Positions 1 to 5,349 of a DNA stretch of 5,349 nucleotides are shown in pieces; the stretch's first letter is position 1, and each line of letters begins with the position of its first letter. Source of the DNA: Sulfurovum sp. bin170. GTDB lineage: Bacteria > Campylobacterota > Campylobacteria > Campylobacterales > Sulfurovaceae. Both the position numbers and the translations under genes were made by a program. Where the stretch lies: contig NZ_JAACKB010000220.1 in the NCBI RefSeq assembly GCF_010892395.1, positions 1-5,349 of the forward strand. Reading direction: 5' to 3'. The notes under the pieces are model-generated. The model searched no databases. It saw only the letters and a list, made by a program, of their open reading frames with translations, and had not been told where the DNA came from.

Positions 1-1
1 A

Positions 2-67
2 TATGCAATTTGCATTTTCGGAATCGGCGTGTTTACACCCGAACTATTTGGTTCAAAAAAAGCTTAA
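2..67 (+). CDS. C-terminal end of an upstream gene, probably a membrane protein (partial)
   Basis: Read from base 2, one plus-strand frame stays open for 21 codons and ends at a TAA at 65-67; the start lies outside the window. The residues are a hydrophobic run with glycines (ICIFGIGVF) followed by a short polar end, TPELFGSKKA. This looks like a final transmembrane helix with a positively charged cytoplasmic tail. The shape resembles the last helix of major facilitator transporters, which often end in a 'PE(T/L)xG' segment, but 21 residues are too few to name a family. The other two plus frames do not give a convincing protein end here. The gene is not obviously part of the rpmF operon, because 134 non-coding bases with a repeat and a candidate promoter separate them. 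Confidence 0.5.
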   Translation, partial: YAICIFGIGVFTPELFGSKKA

Positions 68-143
68 TTCATTGGCATTGGGCTAAAGCCATCGGTTCCA
101 AACAAATTTTCGTTGCAAAGCAACAGCTTTAGTGAGATGAATT
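66..143. repeat. Nested inverted-repeat (hairpin-forming) element upstream of rpmF
   Basis: Three sets of perfectly complementary arms are nested here. The outer arm AATTCAT (66-72) pairs with ATGAATT (137-143). The middle arm CTAAAGC (83-89) pairs with GCTTTAG (126-132). The inner GTTGC (112-116) pairs with GCAAC (120-124) around an AAA loop. The left side also has a tandem CATTGG pair (70-75 and 76-81). A further small hairpin, GAAC-TTT-GTTC, follows at 150-160. The element starts inside the stop codon of the upstream gene and ends before the rpmF -10 candidate. The arms are seen directly. The identity is not: it could be a dispersed palindromic repeat (REP or MITE-like), a weak terminator for the upstream gene (no T-run follows), or a structured RNA. 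No second copy occurs in this window. Confidence 0.5.
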
Positions 144-154
144 GGAAAGGAACT

Positions 155-180
155 TTGTTCATTTTCAAGAAGAATAAAAT
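155..180 (+). promoter_or_regulatory. Candidate promoter of the rpmF-plsX-fabH cluster
   Basis: TAAAAT at 175-180 is a reasonable -10 box about 22 bases before the rpmF start. TTGTTC at 155-160 could be a -35 box, but the spacing of 14 is short; Campylobacterota promoters often lack a conserved -35. The same string TAAAATAACAA occurs upstream of moxR (3161-3171), which adds some support. Confidence 0.4.
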
Positions 181-201
181 AACAAAACAAAAGGATAAAA
201 A

Positions 202-363
202 ATGGCAGTACCAAAGAGACGACACAGTAAAACAAGAGCGGCAAAAGGAAGAACACACTACAAATTGACATTACCAAGACCTGTAAAAGATGAGGATGGT
301 ACATGGAGAATGCCTCACCATATGAACATGACAACTGGTGAATATAACACAAAAAAAGCGTAG
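202..363 (+). CDS. rpmF: 50S ribosomal protein L32
   Basis: This is a 53-residue protein starting [17 protein letters not shown], the L32 signature, followed by THYKL and the PVKDEDG..RMPH segment seen in epsilonproteobacterial L32. L32 is a small basic protein of the large ribosomal subunit. It has no cysteines, so it is the zinc-independent form, unlike L32 proteins with a four-cysteine zinc site. The end (GEYNTKKA) runs about five residues past the 48-residue Campylobacter protein as I recall it. The start is supported by AAGGA at 191-195, six bases before the ATG. Two stop codons stand in tandem (361-366). The next gene, plsX, begins 12 bases after the first stop, an arrangement known for rpmF-plsX-fabH in many bacteria, so the three are very probably co-transcribed. 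Confidence 0.95.
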   Translation: MAVPKRRHSKTRAAKGRTHYKLTLPRPVKDEDGTWRMPHHMNMTTGEYNTKKA

Positions 364-375
364 TAGAGCAGTTCT

Positions 376-1371
376 ATGATTAGAATTGCGATAGACGCAA
401 TGGGTGGGGACTTTGGTCCTGAACCTATTATAGAGGGTGTGGTTCAAGCACTTGATGAGAAAGATTTTTTGCCTATACTTGTAGGTGACAAAGAACAGAT
501 ACTACAGCACCTTCCACAATATTATCTAGAGCAAGTTGAAATCGTTGAATCTTCTGATGTGATTGCTATGAGTGATAAAGCGACACAGGCTCTTAAGCGA
601 AAAGATTCATCTATCTATGTAGCTGTTGAGATGGTTCGCAACAAAGAGGCAGATGCTGTGGTATCCGCTGGACATAGTGGGGCAACTATGACATTGGCGA
701 CGCTTCGTATGGGTAGGCTTCCACATATCTCCAAACCTGCATTGGCGACAATTATGCCAAGCATGTCAAAGATTTCAAATACACTACTTTTGGATGTTGG
801 TGCTGTAACTGACTGCACACCTAAAAATCTATATGAGTTTGCTATTATGGGTGAGGTTTATGCACAGAAGTTATTGGGTCTGCGAACACCATCTGTTGGA
901 CTTCTTGCCAACGGTGAAGAGGATAGCAAAGGTAATGCTTTGACAAAAGAGGCATTTAAACTCATGAAAGCTATTCCTGGATTCAAAGGTAATGTTGAGG
1001 GGTCAGATATATTTAATGGTACTGTTGATGTGGTGGTTTGCGATGGATATACGGGCAATATTACTCTAAAAGCGAGTGAGGGAGTGGCTTCAACTATTCT
1101 TGAACTCATGAAGATAAATATACGAAAATCAATCCCTGCAAAGATTGGTGCATTGTTAATGAAGAAAAAAGTGTTTACCCAACTCAAAAAGAAGATAGAT
1201 TACGCAGAATATGGTGGAGCCCCTTTACTTGGAGTGAATGGTTGTGCTATTATATCACACGGAAAAAGTAACGCCAAAGCGATTAAAAATGCTATCTTCC
1301 AAGCGATAGCTTATAATGACTCTGGTGTCAACTCTGCAATTGAGAATTTACTAACCAAAAACAACGCATAA
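376..1371 (+). CDS. plsX: Phosphate acyltransferase PlsX
   Basis: PlsX converts acyl-ACP and inorganic phosphate to acyl-phosphate, which the membrane enzyme PlsY uses to acylate glycerol-3-phosphate in the first step of phospholipid synthesis. It is a soluble protein that works at the inner face of the membrane. The 331 residues match the normal family length. Family motifs are present in order: the start IRIAIDAMGGDFGPEP (2-17), VSAGHSGATM (96-105), the LLLDVGAVTDC segment (137-147), GLLANGEEDSKG (175-186), GSDIFNGTVDVVVCDGYTGN (209-228), and near the end YAEYGGAPLLGVNG (276-289). No key segment is missing. The ATG at 376 places the conserved N-terminus at residue 2; the ribosome binding site in front of it is weak (no clear GGAG), so translation may be coupled to rpmF. 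fabH starts 8 bases after its stop. Confidence 0.97.
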   Translation: MIRIAIDAMGGDFGPEPIIEGVVQALDEKDFLPILVGDKEQILQHLPQYYLEQVEIVESSDVIAMSDKATQALKRKDSSIYVAVEMVRNKEADAVVSAGHSGATMTLATLRMGRLPHISKPALATIMPSMSKISNTLLLDVGAVTDCTPKNLYEFAIMGEVYAQKLLGLRTPSVGLLANGEEDSKGNALTKEAFKLMKAIPGFKGNVEGSDIFNGTVDVVVCDGYTGNITLKASEGVASTILELMKINIRKSIPAKIGALLMKKKVFTQLKKKIDYAEYGGAPLLGVNGCAIISHGKSNAKAIKNAIFQAIAYNDSGVNSAIENLLTKNNA

Positions 1372-1379
1372 GGTAAAAA

Positions 1380-2378
1380 ATGTACGCAAAATTTCACTCC
1401 ATAGGGGCTTATGCTCCTTCTAAGGTATTGAGTAATAAAGATTTAGAGAAGATGGTGGATACCAGTGATGAGTGGATTTTAAAACGAACAGGTATTAGCG
1501 AGAGACGAATTGCAGGTGATGGTGAGGTGACGAGTGATATGGCTACAATCGCTTCAGATATTGCTATAGATAGAGCTGGTTTAGAAAAGTCTGATATTGA
1601 TTTGGTTGTCTGTGCGACTGTTACCCCTGACTACTTCAACATGCCCTCCACTGCCTGTATTATCTCTGATAAACTTGGTATTAAAAATGTTCAAGCTTTT
1701 GACATAAGTGCCGCGTGTAGTGGTTTTGTCTATGCTTTGAGTGTGGCAAAAGCGTTTATAGAGTCTGGTATGAAAAAACATGTGTTGATTGTGGGTGCAG
1801 AGAAGTTTAGCTCTATCGTGGACTATACGGATAGAAGCACCTGTATCCTCTTTGGTGATGGTGCAGGGGCTGCGGTCATCTCTGTTACCGAGGATAAGAG
1901 CGAAGCGATGATTGATATTCATGCCTCTGCTGATGGCTCTTATGCTGATTTTCTTGTCACTCCTGCTCCTGGGACTATTAATCCTGTCTCTCAAAGAGTG
2001 ATAGATGAGGGGCTTAATTTTGTGCAGATGAAGGGTAATGAGACTTTTAAATTGGCTGTTAAGACACTAACCAAAGATGTCAAAGATATTCTAGCCAAAA
2101 ACAGTATTGATTCGAAAGATATTCCACATTTTATTCCACATCAAGCTAACTATAGAATTATCAAAGCTGTTGGTGATGCTTTGAAGATGAGTAAAGAGCA
2201 GGTTGTTGTGACGGTCGGTAAGTATGGAAATACCTCGGCCGCCTCTATCCCTATGGCAATCAATGACATATATGAATCAGGACGACTTAAAAAAGGTGAA
2301 CTAATGCTTTTGGATACTTTTGGAGGTGGGCTTACTTGGGCTAGTGCGTTACTTCCATTTGCAGGGGAGACCAAGTAG
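1380..2378 (+). CDS. fabH: 3-oxoacyl-ACP synthase III (KAS III)
   Basis: FabH condenses acetyl-CoA with malonyl-ACP to acetoacetyl-ACP, the step that starts type II fatty-acid synthesis in the cytoplasm. The 332 residues fit the family. The catalytic triad is complete: Cys113 in DISAACSGF, His254 in PHQAN and Asn284 in [11 protein letters not shown]. The FGDGAGA segment (158-164) and the closing [12 protein letters not shown] (311-322) are also typical. The N-terminal [14 protein letters not shown] block (30-44) is the usual thiolase-fold entry and CoA-binding region. The start is supported by TAAGG (1369-1373), which overlaps the plsX stop and lies six bases before the ATG. Together with PlsX it ties initiation of fatty-acid synthesis to its use in phospholipids. 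The last 38 coding bases are shared with the convergent regulator gene on the other strand. Confidence 0.97.
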   Translation: MYAKFHSIGAYAPSKVLSNKDLEKMVDTSDEWILKRTGISERRIAGDGEVTSDMATIASDIAIDRAGLEKSDIDLVVCATVTPDYFNMPSTACIISDKLGIKNVQAFDISAACSGFVYALSVAKAFIESGMKKHVLIVGAEKFSSIVDYTDRSTCILFGDGAGAAVISVTEDKSEAMIDIHASADGSYADFLVTPAPGTINPVSQRVIDEGLNFVQMKGNETFKLAVKTLTKDVKDILAKNSIDSKDIPHFIPHQANYRIIKAVGDALKMSKEQVVVTVGKYGNTSAASIPMAINDIYESGRLKKGELMLLDTFGGGLTWASALLPFAGETK

Positions 2379-2400
2379 CTTTTTTTGTTTTTTTCTTTTT
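2334..2400 (+). terminator. Candidate Rho-independent terminator at the end of fabH
   Basis: ACTTGG (2334-2339) pairs with CCAAGT (2371-2376), and within that loop CTTCC (2352-2356) can pair with GGGAG (2365-2369) with one G-U. The hairpin lies in the final fabH codons and is followed directly by a strongly T-rich run at 2380-2400 (seven Ts, G, seven Ts, C, five Ts). The U-run is convincing. The stem has large internal loops, so its strength is uncertain. The other strand of the T-run encodes the lysine-rich tail of the convergent regulator. Confidence 0.45.
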
Positions 2401-3069
2401 AAGACAATCACTACAGGCTTTGATAGTATTTTTTTCAAGGATAATATGAAGAGCCTCTATATTTAGTATCTTTATAGTATGATTTTTTATTATAATGATA
2501 TTCTCTTTTTTCATTCTACCTAAAATTCGAGATAGGGTTTCAGGAGTTATATTTAGGATAGAAGCAATCTCATTATTTTTTACTTTCTCAAATATCTCTA
2601 TCTCATTTAGAATCAGGTCAGCAACCTTGGCTTCTGATGAGAGTATGGTCTCCTTATGAACCAAAGAGTAGAGCATTATTACTTTGTCGGTCATGGATTT
2701 TAGTAGTGCCATAGAGAAGTGTGAATCTTGCATGTAGTTCATGACATTTTTGTAGTGCAGTAGTCCTATGGTTCCGTTTGTAGAGATAATTTCACAAGTG
2801 ATAGGAAACGGTATCTGTTTAAGACAAGCATATTCACCAATTGTTGCAGGTGCAGTTAGTCTATTAATCTGTACCATTGTATCTTTGGGAGAAGTCTTGT
2901 ATAGCCTGACTTCTCCATTAAGTAAGATATGAAGATATTCACTAGAATCACCCTCATAGAATACTATACTATTTTTGGAAAAATTTTTAATATAGATACT
3001 CTCATAAAGCTCTTTATGAAATTTTTTATCTAAGTTTATAAATAGTGGTGTATCTTCAATTTTAATCAT
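2341..3069 (-). CDS. Crp/Fnr-family transcriptional regulator
   Basis: This is a 242-residue protein with the two-part Crp/Fnr layout. A cyclic-nucleotide-binding-type beta-barrel occupies about residues 8-110 ([22 protein letters not shown] at 37-58, IGEYACLKQ at 77-85). A dimerisation helix spans about 112-140. A winged helix-turn-helix at about 144-205 includes [28 protein letters not shown], with the ETLSR recognition helix typical of the family. The glutamate of the CRP phosphate pocket is present (Glu80), but the arginine-serine pair that holds cAMP is replaced (FPITCE at 88-93), so cAMP is unlikely to be the ligand. The N-terminal cysteine cluster of true Fnr is absent; a Cys-x-x-Cys (219-222) lies near the C-terminus. 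ATG at 3069 was chosen because AAGGGG (3079-3074) stands four bases upstream. A TTG at 3117 would add 16 residues without a good binding site. The gene is divergent from moxR. A nitrosative-stress or redox sensor is possible but not shown. Confidence 0.9.
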   Translation of the reverse strand: MIKIEDTPLFINLDKKFHKELYESIYIKNFSKNSIVFYEGDSSEYLHILLNGEVRLYKTSPKDTMVQINRLTAPATIGEYACLKQIPFPITCEIISTNGTIGLLHYKNVMNYMQDSHFSMALLKSMTDKVIMLYSLVHKETILSSEAKVADLILNEIEIFEKVKNNEIASILNITPETLSRILGRMKKENIIIIKNHTIKILNIEALHIILEKNTIKACSDCLKKKKTKKATWSPLQMEVTH

Positions 3070-3095
3070 AATGCCCCTTTTTACTAACGAAAATA

Positions 3096-3117
3096 AGTAT
3101 ACTGAAATATTTATCAA
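3096..3117 (-). promoter_or_regulatory. Candidate promoter/operator of the Crp/Fnr-type gene
   Basis: On the minus strand TATACT (3101-3096) is a plausible -10 box, 26 bases before the chosen ATG. It lies in the 8-base palindrome AGTATACT (3096-3103). Further upstream on that strand is TTGATA (3117-3112), which is too close to serve as a -35 but resembles a half-site of an Fnr-type operator. The second half is poorly matched, so autoregulation is only a possibility. Confidence 0.3.
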
Positions 3118-3120
3118 TAA

Positions 3121-3147
3121 CTATTTAAAATAGATTAATCATCTATT
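3121..3147. promoter_or_regulatory. Overlapping inverted repeats in the regulator/moxR divergent region
   Basis: Two perfect dyads share an arm. CTATTT (3121-3126) pairs with AAATAG (3128-3133) around one base. AATAGAT (3129-3135) pairs with ATCTATT (3141-3147) around five bases, the centre of which contains the palindrome GATTAATC (3133-3140). The dyads lie between the start of the Crp/Fnr-type gene and the -10 candidate of moxR, where an operator would be expected. They do not match the Fnr or CRP consensus. The region is AT-rich, so some self-complementarity is expected by chance. Confidence 0.4.
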
Positions 3148-3160
3148 AATTTCAAATAAG

Positions 3161-3166
3161 TAAAAT
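3161..3166 (+). promoter_or_regulatory. Candidate -10 box of the moxR operon
   Basis: TAAAAT, followed by AACAA, is the same string as the candidate -10 region before rpmF. It lies 28 bases before the moxR start and 13 bases after the second dyad, so a protein bound to that dyad would overlap the polymerase site. No clear -35 box is visible. Confidence 0.35.
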
Positions 3167-3182
3167 AACAACTATTATTTTG

Positions 3183-3188
3183 TAGGAG
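3183..3188 (+). promoter_or_regulatory. Ribosome binding site that decides the moxR TTG start
   Basis: TAGGAG is a strong Shine-Dalgarno sequence six bases before TTG at 3195. There is no in-frame ATG near it, and the residues coded from the TTG onward already match the family N-terminus, so the TTG is the best start. Confidence 0.75.
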
Positions 3189-3194
3189 TTTTAA

Positions 3195-4142
3195 TTGAAC
3201 CTAATTGTAAAAAATATTAGAGATGAGATAGCCAAAGTTATTGTTGGTCAAGAGAAGTTGATTGATGGACTTTTAATAGGACTGTTGACTAGAGGACATA
3301 TCCTACTAGAGGGTGTTCCAGGGTTGGCAAAGACAACAGCAGTTAATGCATTAGCAGGTTCACTTGGACTAGACTTTAAAAGAGTACAGTTCACACCAGA
3401 CCTTCTTCCTAGTGATATTATAGGTACGGAGATATATGACCCATCCAACAATAGTTTTAAGATAAAACGAGGGCCAGTTTTTACCAATCTCCTTTTAGCT
3501 GATGAGATAAATAGAGCTCCTGCCAAAGTTCAATCTGCACTACTTGAAGTGATGCAGGAGAGACAGGTGACTATTGGTGATGAGACATTCAAGATTAGCT
3601 TACCATTTTTGGTTATGGCGACACAAAATCCTGTGGAGCAAGAGGGGGCGTATGAACTGCCTGAGGCACAGTTAGATAGATTTTTGATGAAAATCATTGT
3701 GGGCTATAACACCAAAGAGGAGGAGTTAGAGATAGCTCGAAGAGTGGCTAATGATGGCTTTGGTAAGATAGAACAGGTTGCTTCCATTAAGGATTTGGAG
3801 ACTATTCGCCAAGAGGCTATGGATATTCATATTGATGAAGAGGTGGAGAAGTATATCGTTGAGCTTGTCTTTGCAACTAGAAATCCAGAGGAGTATGGAC
3901 TAGAGAAGATAGCTCCATATATAGAGTTTGGTGCATCTCCAAGAGCAAGTATTGATATGTACAAAGCCTCTCGTGCTGTTGCTTATCTCAAAGGAAGAGA
4001 TTTTGTATCTCCAATTGAGGTGGCGTATATTGCCAAAGAGATTCTGCGACACCGTATTGTTTTGAGCTATGAGGCAGAGGCTGATGGGATTACTGCGGAT
4101 TCTATTGTTGATAAAATTTTGAGAGCTGTTGATATTCCGTAA
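3195..4142 (+). CDS. MoxR-family AAA+ ATPase
   Basis: This is a 315-residue AAA+ ATPase of the MoxR group. These proteins act as chaperone-like ATPases that work with VWA-domain partners in the assembly or activation of other proteins. Visible motifs are the N-terminal IVGQEKLIDGLLIGLL (16-31), Walker A GVPGLAKT (40-47), the family segment RVQFTPDLLPSDIIG (63-77), Walker B LLLADEIN (99-106, Asp103 and Glu104), sensor 1 at Asn145 in ATQNP, the PEAQLDRF segment (156-163) with a probable arginine finger, and sensor 2 in GASPR (Arg250). All catalytic residues are present and the length is normal. The gene begins with TTG. Its stop overlaps the ATG of the DUF58 gene in TAATG, so the two are translationally coupled, the usual moxR-DUF58 arrangement. 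The actual client is unknown. Confidence 0.93.
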   Translation: MNLIVKNIRDEIAKVIVGQEKLIDGLLIGLLTRGHILLEGVPGLAKTTAVNALAGSLGLDFKRVQFTPDLLPSDIIGTEIYDPSNNSFKIKRGPVFTNLLLADEINRAPAKVQSALLEVMQERQVTIGDETFKISLPFLVMATQNPVEQEGAYELPEAQLDRFLMKIIVGYNTKEEELEIARRVANDGFGKIEQVASIKDLETIRQEAMDIHIDEEVEKYIVELVFATRNPEEYGLEKIAPYIEFGASPRASIDMYKASRAVAYLKGRDFVSPIEVAYIAKEILRHRIVLSYEAEADGITADSIVDKILRAVDIP

Positions 4143-4978
4143 TGAATCAAAAAATCAAAAGAGTCCTACTCAAAACTAAAAAGCAGGTTTTTGGGGATAT
4201 GCTGGGTAATAATATCTCTCTCTTTCAAGGAGAGGGTTTTGAGTTTACCGAGCTTCGAGAGTATGTCTATGGTGATGATGTTCGTAAGATTGATTGGAAG
4301 ACCACGGCAAAATTGGGTAGACCATATGTTAAAATCTATACAGAAGAGCGAGAGCTAAATGTTGTGACTGCTGTGATGATGGGTGGTTCTACCTATTTTG
4401 GTACTGTTAAGCAAAAAAGTGATGTGATGAGTGAATTAGTAGCCACTATTGGTTTCTCTGCTGTCAAAAACTCTGACCTCTTTTCCAATATCATCTTTGC
4501 AGACAAACTCTACTCTATGACAAAACCAAACAAGAAGTTTTTTGCTGTCCATGATGCCGTGAGTAGGATGGATGAGTTTGATGTTTTGGGGAAAAAGAGC
4601 GACTATAAGGAGTTTGCAGACACTCTATTCAAACGGATAAAAAGAAAATCACTGCTCTTTGTTATCTCTGATTTTGTAGGAGATATTAATTTTGGGCTTT
4701 TGAGTAAAAAACATGATATTGTTGCACTAATAGTAAGAGATAGATTTGAGGAGAAGCCACAAGAGCTTGGTTATCTGCGAGTTTTGGATATGGAGACTAG
4801 TGGTAGCTTTGAGGGAAATATCGGGAAAGAGGAGTTGAAAGGTTATATGAAAGCTCTTGGGGAGAATGATAAAAAACTTTATGCTCATTTTAAGAAAAAT
4901 GGAATTCGATATACTAAGATATATACTGATGAGGAGCCGTTTGTGAAGTTGGCTAAACTTTTTAGAGGTCGTAAGTAA
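4142..4978 (+). CDS. DUF58 protein (VWA-like partner of MoxR) with a degenerate metal site
   Basis: The 278 residues contain the DUF58 signature EGFEFTELREYVYGDDVRKI (31-50), then DWKTTAKLGRPYVKIYTEER (51-70), followed by a von Willebrand factor A-like half. There is no transmembrane segment, so it is probably cytoplasmic. DUF58 proteins are encoded next to MoxR ATPases and are thought to be their partners. The VWA-like part normally begins with a DxSxS metal-binding motif after a hydrophobic strand. Here the matching place reads MMGGSTYFG (79-87), so the aspartate and the first serine are missing and only the last serine aligns. A later acidic site in LLFVISDF (171-178, Asp177) is kept. The C-terminal part (about 228-278) is lysine-rich. 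The start overlaps the moxR stop by one base. I see no terminator after it. Binding of metal is doubtful; a structural role is possible. Confidence 0.88.
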   Translation: MNQKIKRVLLKTKKQVFGDMLGNNISLFQGEGFEFTELREYVYGDDVRKIDWKTTAKLGRPYVKIYTEERELNVVTAVMMGGSTYFGTVKQKSDVMSELVATIGFSAVKNSDLFSNIIFADKLYSMTKPNKKFFAVHDAVSRMDEFDVLGKKSDYKEFADTLFKRIKRKSLLFVISDFVGDINFGLLSKKHDIVALIVRDRFEEKPQELGYLRVLDMETSGSFEGNIGKEELKGYMKALGENDKKLYAHFKKNGIRYTKIYTDEEPFVKLAKLFRGRK

Positions 4979-4997
4979 GTTTTGAGTAATAACTTTT

Positions 4998-5006
4998 TGC
5001 TATACT
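4998..5006 (+). promoter_or_regulatory. Extended -10 promoter of the toxin-antitoxin pair
   Basis: TGCTATACT fits the extended -10 pattern TGnTATAAT with one mismatch, 26 bases before the antitoxin ATG. GAAAGG (5021-5026) is the ribosome binding site, six bases before that ATG. The pair therefore seems to have its own promoter and need not depend on the moxR operon. Antitoxins of this type usually repress such a promoter, but no clear operator dyad stands out. Confidence 0.5.
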
Positions 5007-5032
5007 TTAATAATAATTTTGAAAGGTAGACC

Positions 5033-5278
5033 ATGCAAACAATACAAATAGAGAATGACATATATAGTGATATACTAAAATATGGTATAGATATTCAAAC
5101 AGAACTAAAACAAGTTATCGCTAAATTTTTAGAAAAAAAAGAGTCGTACTCTTATTTGAATTCAAAAGAATTTCAAAAAGATAAGGCTCATTTTCAACAA
5201 TGTTTAGAAGATATTGAGTCTGGGAAAACCAAAACTGTATCTCATGATGAGATGTGGAAAGAGATAAAGAGCTATTAG
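5033..5278 (+). CDS. Antitoxin-like small protein of a type II toxin-antitoxin pair
   Basis: This 81-residue protein has a short strand-like start MQTIQIENDIYSDI followed by a helix-rich segment (11-36). That shape fits the ribbon-helix-helix or RelB/ParD-like DNA-binding half of antitoxins, though no signature is strong enough to name the fold. The second half (44-81) is charged and ends GKTKTVSHDEMWKEIKSY. Similar 'S/T-x-(D/E)-E-x-W' tails are common in antitoxins whose C-terminus wraps around a RelE/ParE toxin. The assignment depends mainly on context: a small protein followed after nine bases by a RelE/ParE-like start. If correct, it neutralises the toxin by direct binding and represses its own promoter. 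The ATG at 5033 has a good ribosome binding site. It is unrelated to the moxR-DUF58 genes upstream. Confidence 0.7.
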   Translation: MQTIQIENDIYSDILKYGIDIQTELKQVIAKFLEKKESYSYLNSKEFQKDKAHFQQCLEDIESGKTKTVSHDEMWKEIKSY

Positions 5279-5281
5279 GAG
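5277..5281 (+). promoter_or_regulatory. Ribosome binding site that decides the toxin TTG start
   Basis: AGGAG overlaps the antitoxin stop codon and lies six bases, all T, before TTG at 5288. The only nearby ATG (in GCTATGAA) is out of frame. This supports a TTG start and coupling to the antitoxin. Confidence 0.65.
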
Positions 5282-5287
5282 TTTTTT

Positions 5288-5349
5288 TTGAAAATTAGCT
5301 ATGAACCAAAATTTAGAGATAGTTTGAACGCTGTTTTGGATTATATCTC
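5288..5349 (+). CDS. RelE/ParE-family toxin, N-terminal fragment (cut by window end)
   Basis: From the TTG at 5288 the frame stays open to the window edge, giving 20 codons and two bases. The residues read (M)KISYEPKFRDSLNAVLDYI. This is the typical entry of RelE/ParE toxins: a short beta strand of the form KIxYxPxF followed by a helix that leads into 'LDYI'. Members either cleave mRNA on the ribosome (RelE) or poison gyrase (ParE); the fragment cannot tell which, since the catalytic C-terminal half is outside the window. It begins nine bases after the antitoxin stop and probably shares its transcript. TTG initiation may keep toxin output below that of the antitoxin. Whether the toxin is intact is unknown. 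Confidence 0.7.
   Translation, partial: MKISYEPKFRDSLNAVLDYI

Noticed and set aside
81..90. GGC-TAAA-GCC as a stand-alone terminator of the upstream gene
   Set aside because: The stem is only three to four bases and no T-run follows. The bases fit better as part of the longer nested repeat.
64..352. Two minus-strand open frames across the rpmF region (64-258 and 83-352)
   Set aside because: They lie antisense to rpmF and the inverted-repeat element. Their cysteine-, phenylalanine- and leucine-rich translations are what the complement of a lysine-rich gene and AT-rich DNA gives. Neither has a recognisable domain.
615..1187. Minus-strand open frames inside plsX (615-818 and 858-1187)
   Set aside because: They lie wholly inside a complete, well-conserved plsX and show no family motifs.
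1581..2374. Minus-strand open frames inside fabH (1581-1994 and 2150-2374)
   Set aside because: They are shadows of fabH, which has an intact catalytic triad and normal length.
3070..3117. Upstream TTG start giving the Crp/Fnr protein 16 more residues
   Set aside because: The extension MINISVYLFSLVKRGI has no family match, while the ATG at 3069 has AAGGGG four bases upstream.
3103..3117. Fnr box (TTGAT-N4-ATCAA) upstream of the regulator
   Set aside because: The minus strand reads TTGAT-AAAT-ATTTC. The first half is perfect, but the second half matches only two of five bases.
3248..3526. Minus-strand open frame inside moxR
   Set aside because: It covers the Walker A and B coding region of an intact MoxR gene and has no recognisable domain.
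1..5349. CRISPR array, tRNA, rRNA or insertion sequence
   Set aside because: There are no regularly spaced repeats, no cloverleaf or rRNA-like stretch, and no transposase or terminal inverted repeats with target duplication.

Overview
The window looks like chromosomal DNA from a Campylobacterota (epsilonproteobacterial) species, probably of the Sulfurimonas/Sulfurovum kind. The reasons are the moderately AT-rich sequence, promoters that show only a -10 box, the rpmF-plsX-fabH cluster, and a short zinc-free L32 protein. The genus is an inference; the sequence does not prove it.

Layout. Positions 2-67 hold the last codons of an upstream gene, probably a membrane protein. Positions 68-201 are non-coding. 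They contain an unusual nested inverted-repeat element (66-143) and then a candidate promoter for rpmF. Positions 202-2378 are a tight co-directional cluster, rpmF (ribosomal protein L32), plsX (phosphate acyltransferase) and fabH (3-oxoacyl-ACP synthase III), with gaps of 12 and 8 bases. It couples ribosome production to the start of fatty-acid and phospholipid synthesis. A U-rich terminator candidate sits at the end of fabH.

On the minus strand, 3069-2341 encodes a Crp/Fnr-family regulator. It converges on fabH and overlaps its last 38 bases. The region 3070-3194 is a divergent promoter region with overlapping inverted repeats, shared by the regulator and a plus-strand operon. That operon starts with a MoxR-type AAA+ ATPase (TTG start), followed by a DUF58 protein whose start overlaps the moxR stop by one base. 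The DUF58 protein has lost the usual metal-binding aspartate motif.

From 4979 a small module follows with its own extended -10 promoter: an 81-residue antitoxin-like protein and the first 20 codons of a RelE/ParE-like toxin, cut by the window edge. It lies where other genes of a MoxR/DUF58/VWA cluster would often be found.

Most of the window is ordinary core genome. The points worth a second look are the structured element before rpmF, the terminator that doubles as the coding sequence of the regulator's lysine-rich tail, the dyads between regulator and moxR, the degenerate DUF58 protein, and the toxin-antitoxin pair behind it. I see no CRISPR array, tRNA, rRNA or insertion sequence.
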